Assembly (NCBI GenBank): GCA_011947345.1
Contig: JAAVTG010000570.1
Location: 186,001-250,000, forward strand
Length of the DNA: 64,000 nt
Source of the DNA: Phytophthora quininea
Lineage: Eukaryota > Oomycota > Peronosporomycetes > Peronosporales > Peronosporaceae
Reading direction: 5' to 3'
Each line of letters begins with the position of its first letter. The first letter of the stretch is position 1. The position numbers and the translations under genes are program-made. Shown piece after piece: positions 25,038 to 36,446 of the stretch. The notes beneath the pieces were generated by a model. That model had not been told where the DNA came from. It saw only the letters and a program-made list of their open reading frames with translations, and did not search any database.

Positions 25038-26396
25038 ATGGAGTCGCCACGCAAGTCCGACAAGCTCATCCAGGAACCCGAAGCGCTCGAGATCGGACGC
25101 GACGGTATGCCGGAGGAGATCTGGGACGACATGGTCAAGAACGAGCGCAAGATCTTCTACATGTTCATGTTCCTCAACGGCTCCGTGCTGTGGGCGTACT
25201 ACTCGTGTCTGAGTGCGCAAAACTTCTACGAGGTGCAGTTCGCCGACTCGGGGCTCGACTTTTCCTTCCTGACGACGTTGGTCACTTGCTGGCCCATGTT
25301 CATCGGCCATTGCCTCCAAGTCTTCTTCGGATACGACAAGAGCCTCCTGCGGACGTTCAGAGTGCATGTGGGCTACGCTGTCTTCATCCTGATGGCCATC
25401 CTCATCATGGTCTTCAGTGCCATCGACTTCTCCAACCAGAAGACCGGCGCCATCCTCGTACTCGTCTGCTTTGGCATCGTGGGCTTCGGCAACTCGCTCA
25501 CTGAGGCGACCTACTACACGTTCGCGGCGCTCTTCCCCATCAACAAGTTCTCGCAAGCTGTCCAGATTGGCAACGGTACCGCCGGCATTTTCAACATCAC
25601 ATTGGCTACTGTACTGCGTCTTGCTGTGGGTGGTGTGCACCAGACGAGTGATTCGACCAAGCTTTCGTTCTACCTTTTCTTTGGGATCCTCATCGTCGTG
25701 CTGATCATCGCACTGTTCGTCTACCACCACCTTTGCAATTTGCCGTGTGTCAAGTTCCTGGACCAGCGCAACATCGAGTCGTGCCAGGCGGAGAACCTCG
25801 CGACCCAGTCGGCCGGCAAGACCATCGCGAATCTGTGGCGCATCGCGGGTATCATTTGGGTGCCTGCGTTGGCTCAGTTCCTCGTCTTCTTCGTGTCGTT
25901 GGCGGTATACCCCGGATTTGGTTGCGCTGCTGCTCGTAACCTAAAGCCGCCGTATGCAGAAGTATACCACCAAGATACTACAAACTGGTACTGCTCGCCG
26001 GGCATTGTCGGCAGCTACAACTACGGTGACTTCTTCGGCCGAGTCTTGACCAGTGCTGCGGTCTACAAGATCCTGAACAGCGAGTGGTGCCTTGGCTTGT
26101 CGGTCGTTCGGTTGGCGTTCATTCCTTTGCTGCTCATGGGCGTTGCCGGAACATCGCTGTATTCGTTCGGTTTTGACGATATGGGCGCCATCGTCTACAA
26201 CATTGTACTCAACTTGGTCATTGGTGTGACCAACGGATTCCTGTCTACCGTGACCATGGGCGTTGCTCCTCGAATGTTGAAGCCCGAGGACCGCGAGTCG
26301 GGCGGCGCCGTCATGGTCTTCTGCCTCTTCTTAGGTCTGTCGGCTGGATCTACCATCGGTTTCTTCTTCAGCGACCAGGGTTGGCTGGGTCTGTAA
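25038..26396 (+). CDS. Equilibrative nucleoside transporter, copy 4 (intact)
   Basis: One open frame of 452 aa. The start MESPRKSDKLIQEPEALEIG is nearly that of copy 2, and the body (TLVTCWPMFIGH, FGNSLTEATYYTFAALFPIN) is also closest to copy 2, although the two now face opposite ways. A distinct stretch at residues ~305-320 (PPYAEVYHQDTTNWYC) lies in the loop between the cysteine pair, where copies differ most; this loop may affect substrate access, which is inference. Signatures SYNYGDFFGR, RLAFIPLLLMG and PEDRESGGAVMV are intact. Confidence 0.95.
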   Translation: MESPRKSDKLIQEPEALEIGRDGMPEEIWDDMVKNERKIFYMFMFLNGSVLWAYYSCLSAQNFYEVQFADSGLDFSFLTTLVTCWPMFIGHCLQVFFGYDKSLLRTFRVHVGYAVFILMAILIMVFSAIDFSNQKTGAILVLVCFGIVGFGNSLTEATYYTFAALFPINKFSQAVQIGNGTAGIFNITLATVLRLAVGGVHQTSDSTKLSFYLFFGILIVVLIIALFVYHHLCNLPCVKFLDQRNIESCQAENLATQSAGKTIANLWRIAGIIWVPALAQFLVFFVSLAVYPGFGCAAARNLKPPYAEVYHQDTTNWYCSPGIVGSYNYGDFFGRVLTSAAVYKILNSEWCLGLSVVRLAFIPLLLMGVAGTSLYSFGFDDMGAIVYNIVLNLVIGVTNGFLSTVTMGVAPRMLKPEDRESGGAVMVFCLFLGLSAGSTIGFFFSDQGWLGL

Positions 26397-26560
26397 GATG
26401 GCCTCGACGCGTTTGTTGATGAACTGCACAATCTCTTTGCTTGTACATCACAATCTGTTTGTTCTTGTGCGCCTTGTAGCATGCTGGAGTGTGATTGTAC
26501 TGGTCTGATTTACATTTGTTTGCCTTCGCTGTCCATAAAGTCATTTCTTCCTTGCAGCTT

Positions 26561-29500
26561 TTAAGAGGAGGAAGTCGCTGCGCTGCCATTACCTTCAACC
26601 CCGTCTTCCGAGTCAGCGTCCGCCTCTGTTTCACTGCAGCTAGCATCAAATAGTACATCCCAGCCAAGCCCCCACGTCGCCAGCACATCCTCTCTCGCAG
26701 TCTTGCGGAAGTTCCGCATCTTCGAGCGCAGATACAGCTGGATCTCCGACCGCAGAGCATCGCAGGGCTCCACCATCTCCATCGTCAAAGGCTCTCGAGT
26801 AAAAGGGTCTCTGCCTATGCTACCGCCCTGCTGTGACGATGCCAGTAAATGTCGAGCGATCACTGCACGATCTACAATGTTGCCTGATGGCAACCGCACT
26901 GGGTCAGTCATGAGTGTACTCAGCAACGGGTCCAGGTACTGATCCGGGATGTCTCCCAGACACGCCTCCATGGCTTCCTGCACGTGGATCATCTCGTCTG
27001 CCTCCTGCATCGCACGCACAAATTGCTGCACCCACGAGTCATCCAAATAAAGGTAGCCGTCCTCGACACTCAGCGGTTCTTCATCAGAATCGCTGTCACT
27101 ACTACTGACGCTTTGCTCGCGAGGTGGTCGTAGAAAACGGCACCCGCCGACGAAGAGCCGGAAGTCGAAGCGGCCATCCTTCGCCAACGTTGCAACAAAG
27201 CGCTTGCCAAGACGCTTTCGAGTCGCCATTGTGTCACTTGCTGCCGAGCTTGCTGCAGACGAAGCTTGCTTCTCGAGCAATGCTAGAGCTTCGTCCTCAT
27301 CCAGCTCATGTCCAGGTTCAGCAGCCAAGCACACATCGACGTCATCGTCGTCTAAGCTTGTTGAGCCCAGATAGCTCTCCGACTCGATGCGAGTGCACAA
27401 AGCGTTAAGCCCCCACCGTACTTTAGTGTCTAGATCGCCCACACGCCCCTCCACGATCTCCCCGCTTGCCCGTACAATCTTCCAGAACGACGACGGCGAG
27501 CAAAACCTAGACCCGGAATAGTCTGAAGACTGAACCGCGTTATGTCCTGCATAACGAACAACCAGCACAATCAAATGGGCCAGCAAGAGCTTGCCGTCCT
27601 CGACTAGTGGATGTGAGAACGTCCACTCTTTCTCTTCGTGCGCATTCGCCAGCGAAGCCACGAGAAAGCTGATAGTTCGAGCGGCCTGCTCTACCACCAG
27701 CGGCTGTAGCAAGACGTGCCGTAAAGCGGCTGCGGGGGCTGACAATGATCGAGAACGGAAGCTATTCTCCCCACTGACGATCGAAGATAGCCATGACGTG
27801 AGTTCCAGCGCCTCCAGTAGCAGACGCAACGTCAGGCGCAACTGTTTTGAGTTGATAGCGACGTATCCATCGAGCATGTCGCGTCGGAAGGGAAGCACCA
27901 CGACGCTGCCGTCCAGCGAATCCTCGATGAGATCGTGGATCTGCCGCAACGTCGTGATTTTGCTATTGGCCTCATCAAAGAGCTTGGCGATATCGCTCCA
28001 CAAACCGCTTACAAGTCCCGTTAATTGTTCCGTGCTGTCATTCGCCGTTTGTGCAGCGACCGACATTGTATGAGACGCTGCAGCGATATCCGAAGCGTTG
28101 AGCATTTGCAAGAGGCTTTTACGTTGGCTTGGCAGTTGCCACAGAAAACGCAGCAACATTGTCACCGACACTCTAGTCGGGAGAAACCCCACAGCATGTG
28201 ATCGCCGCTAGTCACGGCGCTCGTAAACGCCAAGCCGTTATTGCTGGCGTTGTAGCGATCCATGTCGTGATGAAATTGCAGCAAACCAGGTATCAACCAC
28301 CGCGACAGTAACTCGTGAGACTTAAACAACGCTTCAATACGTCGGTGGCCTGGTCGGTGGTGAGCTTGTTGACCTTTGGCAACAAATGTCAGCAGAGTTG
28401 TCAGCGATCGGAGGGCTTCCACGCGAAGATGAGGATTCTTCGTGAACTTTGGAGCCGTCACGATTTGTGCAAGCATAACCAGAAGCGGCTCGATGACTTC
28501 TGTCACCTCGTCAACTGCTTCGCCACCACCAGACTCACCTCGCCGCATGTTTCGTAGCTCGGTCACTAAATCCCGATAGTCCAACTTCTCGAGGCCCAGC
28601 AAGTACACAACGTCGCACAGATCGAAGAAGAAATGCTCCGGGAAGCCGCTGAACGTAGGAGAAAACTCTGTAAGTGGCCGTGCGAATGGATCCTGCACGG
28701 TGTCTCCTGACGCCGAGTCCGGCTGAACGATGTGTAAGAGCCAACGGCATGCACGACCGTAAAATACAAGCCAAGCAGCGATGTTGGCGCTGTCCAGCAA
28801 ATGCAGTTCCATCCTGACGCATTTCACACGGAGGTCGTCAAGACGCGCTTTACTGGCCTTGTAGTGAACCGATGGTTTGAGCGACTGGCGCTGCGAGCCA
28901 CGATGTCGATGCCGCCTTCTCTGGCGGCGTTGGTTTTCCACCTCGAGGCGCTCGTCGTCAAAGTTGCAAAACGCTTGCAACTCGTGCAGTTCTTTTACCA
29001 TACTCAGCCATCTTGACAAGGTGCTTAACGGACCAAAATGGAGGTACTTCAGCGTCATGTAAAATACCTCTGTGTCAAGTGGAAAGCGGAGGCGTGGAAT
29101 TAGCGCCGGGGATGCAACAGCCGCCGGAAATGCAATTTTGCATAACATTGCCCCATGGTACTGGGAGTTGCCGCCGCCACGGGTCTGTCACCACGAAATA
29201 TACGTGACCCGGGGCGTGCATATTATGTGGATTCCCATGACTCAGTTTCTCCTCGCGGGTTAAGCACGTTACGCACAGAGTTCTGGGAGAAAAGCAGTTC
29301 GCGCACTGGTAAAACACATCGTCCGGTTGCTCTGTCGGCCTAGAGCGTCTCCGCAGTCAGTGCAGTGTAGCTTCGGCGCGTCGGCCTCTGGACCATTAAG
29401 CAATTCGCCGGCATTGTCTTCTTTGCGATTGGTTGTAAGCAGCTCCTCCGGCAGCGGCTGAAAATGCTTCAAAGCAAACACTGGGATCGGTGTCTCAATA

Positions 29501-31592
29501 CGAAGAAACACGTGATTCACATTATGAACCACCGAATCGACCTCGGACGATGACGATCCTGAAAGCGGCGAAGCCTGGTGCGAGCGAAAGTCCTCATAGC
29601 ACGCGCTACATAAGTCCATGTCAGCGCAGAACGCGCACTTGTACCGCACATTGTGAAAGTTCTGAAATTCGCATCGGTCGCACACAACACCTTCGTGACC
29701 GGACAACCGCGGGTAGAAAGTGAAAGGAACAGCAGTCTCAGCCGCTTCACCGTCATCTTCTGAGCGCTGCATCCTACGCGCATTATACTCAGCCACAGCA
29801 CCTTCGTCGCGCGCTCGGATCTCGGCGATCTCAGCATCGATGATGCTTTCGTTCGAGCGAGCATCTTGAGTACTGCGCGAATAATGGAGCGGCACCTCTG
29901 GGAAATCTTTGCTGGCGCAGACGCGCACAGGCTCCACGCTTTGGTGGTAACTGGAATCGATACAGCCTGGGTCATGCTGGGCGTTACTCAGCAGAGGTAG
30001 TGCGTGGGCAAGAAGCATAGTGGTAACGTTTACCAGGAACCCGTCTAGTCTCTCGCGAACATCGTAGTTTAAATGCCGGCGAGGGTCCGCCGTCAAGAGC
30101 GTTAGTGCCAGCCAACACAACGTGGCGTCCACCACAACTGCGTGTTGCTTATCACCAAGAAGCGTGCGCATCAAAGCCTGCATCGTCTTGCGTAAGTCGG
30201 AATAACCATGTGTCCACTGCCCTCGCAAACTATCAGCAACTCCAGAGCCATGTTTAGCAGCACGCACGGCTGCATCGAGTTCATGAGTGTCGTCAAGCAT
30301 CGTAGAGGCCCGCAGAAATGGACCCAACAGCGTGCTCTGCGACATTGTCCAGGTCCGCATGAACATTGGGAACCACGCGACGGTCGGCCGTTTGGTCGAC
30401 GAAATCACTGCTGGAGGAGACGATACTAGCGCGATAGCTGCTCGTGTATCGGAAGCAATCAACTCGTGGAATATCCTGCCAAAGTCGGCGGCTCCTTGAA
30501 AGTTGTGCGGGTACAGCTCTAGTACCCGTCGTCGCAGCTCCAACACAATTTGCCGGACTACAACAGCGCCTTCTTTTGCTCCAACTGCGGCACAACAAGA
30601 TCGAAGAAACGATCAGCCGCAAGCTTGTTGCTATCTCCACTAAAATCATTACGACGAGGTCCTGCCACGTTTGGTATCCTGGTAAAGCACTCTCTGCAAA
30701 GGTTAAAATTACAAGCCGCACAACGATACACGCACGCCACCCTAGCAGCATCACTGCTTATCGTTGACGCCACACGGTCACACACTGAGCACTTCCACTG
30801 CTTTGTTCCTGAAAACGCACGTCTGGCCAGCGTCGGCAGTAGCGTGTGTTCATGAAATGTATGGCGCGTGCCGATTTGCCTCGCCTGTAGTAAGGCGTTG
30901 ACTACTGCAACACTCATCAATTTGGACAACGACGGCGGTAATTTCGCTGCAGCAAAATCCATGGCTGCCCACTTCTGCAGCAACTGGGCAGCAGCGAACG
31001 CCACGCCTTCATCCACACTGGCCAGAGCTTTTATGACTGTGTGCTGCTCCAATCCCACCTGTCCACCTTGCTCTGTTCTCCTCCTGTTGACTCTCTCCAG
31101 CGTCTTCATCACCAGATAAAGAGCCTGCACAAAGAACGACGAGGTCTGCAGCTCTTTGGCTGCTGTTTTTACCTTGTCGACCTGTTTCTCTGAGAGTTTC
31201 GACCCCCGTCCCCACAGACTGGAGCTCTCTGTCTTGGTCTCTCTGGTTGGCCTGTTGTTTGCGTCTTCCTGCTGTGCTATGGTTACACTCTGTCTCTGCA
31301 CTTCTTGCCACCATTCCTGGGCGTCTACGGCCACGTCTTCGCCTGCGGAGAAGCGTAGTGCTGGCGATAGTCTGTGTACATGTAGGAGCTCGGCGAGGAG
31401 ACTCGTCAAGGCGTCCAATAGCTGCAGATAGTCGTCGGTTTTGGGGCGTCCTTGGGGCCGCGTACTGTGGAGCTGACGGGGAGCTGATGCTTGGGAGACT
31501 GCGCATAGATCATCGGACGTCTTGGGAGGCGGGAGAGATGGCTGCGACTCGGCTTGGGCGCTGGTAGACGCCCCTCGAGCGCACAGGAACAT
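26561..31592 (-). CDS. E4-type U-box ubiquitin ligase (UFD2/UBE4-like) with zinc-finger clusters
   Basis: The last ~130 residues hold a UFD2-type U-box (YLDPLLSTLMTDPVRLPSG, then DPFTREPL), which binds E2 enzymes and extends ubiquitin chains. Upstream is a long helical region consistent with the UFD2 core. Three Cys-rich clusters precede it: CSVCDR ... CAACNFNLCRECF (about residue 265), CDRCEFQNFHNVRYKCAFC ... CSAC (about 645), and CTDC ... CANCFSPRTLCVTC ... H (about 755), all like ZZ fingers. Five frame slips lie at TTTT 30574-30577, AAAA 29311-29314, GGG 29181-29183 with GGG 29163-29165, and CCCC 28187-28190. One base at each gives a single chain of 1678 aa. No introns are needed. It is divergent from the COMM-domain gene across 213 bp. 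The start at 31592 is the first ATG of the open frame. Confidence 0.82.
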
Positions 31593-31805
31593 GAGCGATC
31601 TCTTTCCGTAAAGGGTTACTGTGCTGGGGTTTAGCCTCGATGTTGACTGCTATACAAAGAATACGTTCCCTTTATCAAACTGTATCCATCATGAAATGAT
31701 TGCTCGGTAAGTTGATTTCACTATGTTGAAGGCGATCATTTCGAGACGGACACAATTCGATAAAGAGGACGTTCTTGCTATTGCTGAAGTTGCCGGGTCT
31801 TGAAG

Positions 31806-32510
31806 ATGGCAGGCGGCTTGACAGCGGCGATTCTCGACGGCGACACGCACGTGTTGCCTGTCCATGCTCTGGAGCTTCTCTCGACGCTTTCACCCACCTC
31901 ACTAGAGGCGCTGGCGACTGCTGCCGTCTCCGAAATGGCCAAGAACGGAGCCAACTCTGGTCAAGATACACTCGAGCAGCTGCCGCCAGAGCAGTACGAG
32001 GCCTTCGCAATCGTGTGCTCCATCGTGGCCACTTGTGCCAGGGACGGTGGTGCTCGGACACCGGCGGAAGCACGACAGCAACTCTACGCTCTGGGGTGGA
32101 GGACGACGCCCTGCAGCTGAAGCTTCTTCCTGTTCTGGCTGCTGCCGTGCCCAGTGTCGAGCGCGTGCTGGCAAATACCAGTGAGTTGAAAGCATCTGCA
32201 ACTTGTGCCAATTAATGTTTTATTGACAAAGTTTATTGCTGAAGGTTTCGATTTCGCTCACGTGGTGGACGTCAACTGGAGACTGGACTACGTTCTGCGC
32301 TCCAGCTCTGCTGGAAGTGTCCACGAGCCGCTGTACTTTGTGCAGCTCAAACTTCAACCCCCAGATGCAAACGACTCGAAGCTGCAGACGGTGACGTTCA
32401 CGTGCTCAGTGGAAGAGCTGAGAGCGCTTGTCTACAAGATCCAAGAAGCTGTAAATGAAGTGGAGAAGCTGGCGGCTGGAGCTCCTTCTCAACTGCGAGC
32501 GACAGGGTAA
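31806..32510 (+). CDS. COMM domain-containing protein
   Basis: COMMD proteins form the Commander complex for endosomal recycling and also touch NF-kB and cullin pathways in animals. Exon 1 is 31806-32180 and exon 2 is 32245-32510, joined over a 64-nt intron (GTGAGT donor, TTGCTGAAG acceptor). The C-terminal COMM domain reads VDVNWRLDYVLRSSS ... LYFVQLKL ... VTFTCSVEELRALVYKIQEA, with the family's Trp and Leu pattern. The N-terminal part is helical, as usual. The frame breaks at GGGG 32093-32096; one more G links YALG to VEDDALQLKLLPVL. The protein is then 213 aa, typical of COMMDs. I cannot say which subfamily. A TCATTTCG initiator-like site lies about 65 bp upstream (31736-31743). Confidence 0.85.
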
Positions 32511-32765
32511 AATGGAATTACCACCAGATTGAGAGGTTCCGTTGGGCAAGCTTGTTGGACAAAGTATCGCGTTGGAGTAACTTTCTACAGCCTGCAACTC
32601 GCGGTCATTCTGGCGAGTCCAAAACACCTAAGTATGTGGCACTAACGAGCGCCGTGATCGACGCACACACGCCGTCATAGATTGCGGTAGTGGGTAATCC
32701 ATTGCGCTTAATGACCATGTGAAAACAATTGTCTGGCATTTGTCAACTGAAGGTGTTCGAGACGA

Positions 32766-33540
32766 ATGGCGCTCGACCCGACCCTCAAGCAAAAGCGCGG
32801 CGCAAAAATCCCTTCGACCGATAGTGACGACAAGAAGGCCAAACTCCAAATCAAGAAGAAGGCTATCCGGCGAGAACAACTTCGCCTGGGCCAAGCTCGC
32901 TTCCGACAAAAGCAGCGCGACCTGCAGCGGCAGACAGAGCAACGACTCGGAGACGAAATCCAGCAACTACGTCGGTTAATCCAGGAGATCAAACTGATGT
33001 GCCAGCGACTTCATCTCCGAGGCAAGACCAAGCCAAGTCGATGGAACATCGTCAGCGAAGTTCTTCACCTGATCGAAACGTGCTTCCAGTCCCCGTGGTG
33101 TGCTGGTGGCGTCGACGATATGCAGAGCCACCCCATCGTCCATAGCAGCTTGCAGCGACTTCAAATGCTTGTCCTGCCAAGCGTGGGCATGGGTGGACTC
33201 TACGGCTTCAAGGCTTTAACGGAACAGCTACGTCGCTACGTTTTGTACTTTGGCGATCCACACATTGGCGATCCGACACATGCGAGGTGCAGCTGAATCT
33301 GATTCGAAGTTGACATTGGAGGGCAAGGAACGATCGCTTCGAGACCGTCTGTTGGACCAACGTCTCCATTGCAGCAGTTCCTTGACATTTCTGCTCGACG
33401 ACGACAGCGGATGCGTGCAACACCTGGTGGTGAACATCGATTTGCTGTCTTCGCTGCGTGCTGTTCTAGGAGACCTAAAGAATGCATCTCGCGTGCTTGA
33501 TCGAGCTCGGATCAGTCTGGAGGGTGCAATCGGCAACTGA
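32766..33540 (+). pseudogene. bZIP-like protein, copy B (disrupted)
   Basis: The N-terminus (MALDPTLKQKRGAK) differs from copies A and C, but the basic region KKKAIRREQLRLGQARFRQK and the following zipper and domain are nearly identical to them. After YFGDPHI a tandem duplication of about 15 bp (33250-33264 and 33265-33280) and a deletion of about 75 bp compared with copy C break the frame at a TGA near 33294. The rest (EGKERSLRDRLLDQRLHCSS ...) continues in another frame to 33540. The first frame could still make a 176-aa protein with the whole bZIP region. It lies alone between the convergent COMMD and enkurin genes, so it looks like an inserted copy. Confidence 0.7.
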
Positions 33541-33643
33541 ATCCTCTTTCGATCAGTTCGATGTAGCTTAACCAGAGCGGAATGCGAGTCAAAGTGCAAA
33601 TATCTTTCGCAACAAGCGACTAGCAGTAGCTTAGACAAGAAGG

Positions 33644-34536
33644 CTAGTAGCGGTCGTTGTTCTGACTAACCACAACATGTCCCTTTTCGAGCAGCTGGAT
33701 GTCCTTCTCGAGCTGCGTGAGCTCCTTCTCGAACGTCTCTTTTCGGCGGACCTTGCCCAGCGTGTCGAAGACGACGTTGTGGCAGAGCTTCTGGTACTTG
33801 GCGTTGACGTGGTCCCACTTGGACTTGAGAGCGTCCACTAGAGCGAGCCGCTCGTCCTCGTCCATGGGGTCGACTCGGTCGCGACTGTCTTCCTCCATGA
33901 GATTGTGGTTCTGCCGCACGAACTCCTCGATCATGGAGTTTTCGCGCTCGATCTCGTCCTTGACCTGGCTCAAGTACCGCGGCACCTGGCCATAGTCCTC
34001 CTTTTTCAGGTACTGCGGAGGCTCGTTCTTCACACGCGCACGGTTTCCAGGCACGGCGAGGATATTTTCAACGGCGTTGGCCGTGATGAAGTTCTTCGCC
34101 GACTTGAGGCCCATGATAGGCTTGTCGTCTTTCTTGACCACGGGAGGCCTCGTCGCGCCAGGATACGTGAACTTGCTCGCTGCAAGACAAACAGAGCTAA
34201 ACATTAGCGCTTTATTCCTTACAGACACACACCCGGAAGTTTGAGACGACGCACGAGTTTTGGTTGACACGACACTGGAGTTACGTTCACCCTTGCGGAT
34301 GAAACCTTTCGGGTCAGGTTTAGCTGGCAGGCGGCCGAAACCTCGAGCGCTCGCAGGCTTCTCCACTCGCTGTGCCTCCCCAAGTTGGCACCTTCGAGTT
34401 TCGTTTTCCCACGCACGCCAAAGGTGCTACCTGTGGGCGCCACTTGGGGGTCATACTTGGAGCGATATCGTTCGGGCTTGACCACCTCCACCTTCGGCTT
34501 CGGGATCAAGTTGTAGATGCATTCTTCGCGGTGCAT
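33644..34536 (-). CDS. ENKUR: Enkurin-like flagellar protein
   Basis: Enkurin is a microtubule inner protein of flagella, so this gene would serve zoospores. The N-terminus MHREECIYNLIPKP matches the start of animal and algal enkurins, and the C-terminal ~100 residues carry the enkurin domain (YGQVPRYLSQVKDEIERENS ... LVDALKSKWDHVNAKYQ ... ELTQLEKDIQLLEKG). The frame breaks at CCCC 34378-34381; one more base joins EGANLG to EAQRVEKPASARGFG. The length is then 297 aa. The stretch at about 34185-34235 looks like an unspliced intron (GT start, pyrimidine run, TTGCAG end near 34193) that happens to stay open; removing 51 nt would give 280 aa. A GFIRKGERN motif fits the calmodulin/SH3-side region of the family loosely. 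Confidence 0.85.
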
Positions 34537-34736
34537 TTTGCTGACGAGTTTTGTACCGAGAGGAAGAGCGGTGAATGGCGCGCCGCAGCAAGTGGTTCGT
34601 TTCGATGGTTTTGCTCGATCTCATCGATGGCTATCTTTGCTCGTCGAGCACGGGACAACGAGTTTATTTGCTTCGGTTAATTCGATGGAAGCCTTCAGCT
34701 GCACTGAGCCACATCGAGTGCTGTAGGTGGAGATAT

Positions 34737-36121
34737 TTATTCGCATGCCTTGTGGTTGCCGGTGCTTTTGGTGGTGGTAACACCCGAGTCATCAACCGAA
34801 ACCTCAGTCGGGGCGACGTCGACGACCACCACTGGAGGAGAAGTTTCTGCCACAACAAGTTGGACGGGCGGTGCAGTTGTCGTCGCTGTCGTGGCAGCCT
34901 TGACTTGGGCGTTGTCGCCAGAAGACGACCATGCATCACCAGCGTCCGCAGTCAACACGGAAAAATCGAGATCCTGGGCACCAAGCTGTACGGTGGCAGT
35001 TGCCGCCGCATTGACTTGGGTGCTTGGTGATGGCGTCTCGGGGTCTGAGTGCTGGGCGCTGTGGTCGTGTTTGTCTGGGCGGTGGAGTTACTGGTCGTGT
35101 TGGTAGCAGCAGTAGTAGCCCCATTGATAGAAGCCTTTCCAAGCTGCTGGACGAACACACCTTTGTCCCAGAGCTGCATGAAGTGGTCTGGGAAGAAGCT
35201 GCCGGCGCTTGGTCCTTGAAGAGCCTGGTTGGACTGACCGGAGCACTCGCCGTCGCTCTCGCCAGGAGGTTTGACCCACACGTAGCGACTAACGTAGTTG
35301 GAGCCGGTGTTGCTACTAGGAAGCTCGCCAATCCCTGCCCAGTTGGCATTGCACCACTCGGTGCTCGTCGGTGCCACCAAGTTGCGCGACGTGTCCACGA
35401 TACACTTGAAGGCTTTGCCGCTGGCACGAACAAACCGCTCGCATGCCGCCTCCATTTCCGAGTTTGACCGGTAGTTGGAGGTGTTGAGCGAGATGCCCTT
35501 GCTCTTGCAGTTGGGATCGACCGAGTTCACGATCTTGGCGACTGCTGCTGCCTGCTCGTCGTTCGAGAGGGTCCAGTACCCCACGTCCAAGTAAATCTCA
35601 GCGTTCGCGTTCTGCGAGAGGATGTCCAGCGCCACGCCGAGGTTATCAGCGTAGCCGTTCTTCGTACCGCAGCCTTCATTAGCCAGCAGTCCAACCGCAT
35701 CGGGTTCCAGGATGTAGACGACTTGTTGACTACCTGCTGCATCAGCTAGTTGCTGGAGGAAGGCGCGATACTTGGAGGCGTCCGAGTTGGAGCCACCACT
35801 CGAGTACCCGTTAGCGCAATCCTTCTGGGGCAGTCCGTAGACGACGATGGTGGGCGGACTCGTGTTTTGATTCTCCGAATCACACACCGGAAGCACGACG
35901 GACGAGGCCAACGACGCAGTGTCCGACACGCGATCAGTGTACCATTGAGCGATTTGCTGCTTGGCCACTTGCTCGATTTGGTCCTTCAGGTTCGGATATG
36001 CCGCGACGGCGCTGTCGTACGAGCCGCCGAGTGTTGATCTGCAAGACAGCGCACCTCCAGCGGAATTCGAGACGGAAAGCGCCGAAAGCAGCAACGCAAG
36101 GTAGCGACTGACGGGTCTCAT
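34737..36121 (-). CDS. Secreted GH6 cellulase
   Basis: GH6 enzymes are inverting cellulases (cellobiohydrolase or endoglucanase). The protein starts with a signal peptide (MRPVSRYLALLLSALSVSNS). Family motifs are TIVVYGLPQKDCANGYSSGG, VYILEPDAVG with the catalytic acid Asp, AEIYLDVGYW, KCIVDTSRN, WCNANWAGIG and WVKPPGESDG. After the catalytic domain the chain turns Thr/Asn-rich. The frame breaks at GGGG 35040-35043; one more base replaces an Arg/His-rich tail by a long Thr/Val-rich tail ending at 34737. Length 461 aa. No cellulose-binding module is seen. The Thr-rich end suggests a glycosylated, perhaps wall-associated linker. Exo or endo action cannot be decided here. It lies between enkurin and the M14 gene on the same strand. 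Confidence 0.92.
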
Positions 36122-36446
36122 GATGCTGTTAGTGTGTTGGCTTGGGAGAGACTTGAAGGCTTGGAGTTGTCAACTTGAGCCGGTAGATCGAGATATGCGT
36201 TAGAAAGCAGCTCAAGACGATTCCTAACGCATACCGCTGCAACCTCCTCGAGAGATACATCGAAATTGATCGTCCTCAGTCTCTTTCGTCTTGAAATCTT
36301 GCCGTTGCTTCCTCGTCCACCCGTGGAAATTTGATTCAACACGAAGATGAAGTTCTGGTCCGGCAAAAATAGCTCTGCATAAGATGAACCGGATCAATGA
36401 ATGGCAAGCGACAACGACCTTGGATCTTGAGCAAGTCTTGTAGTTA

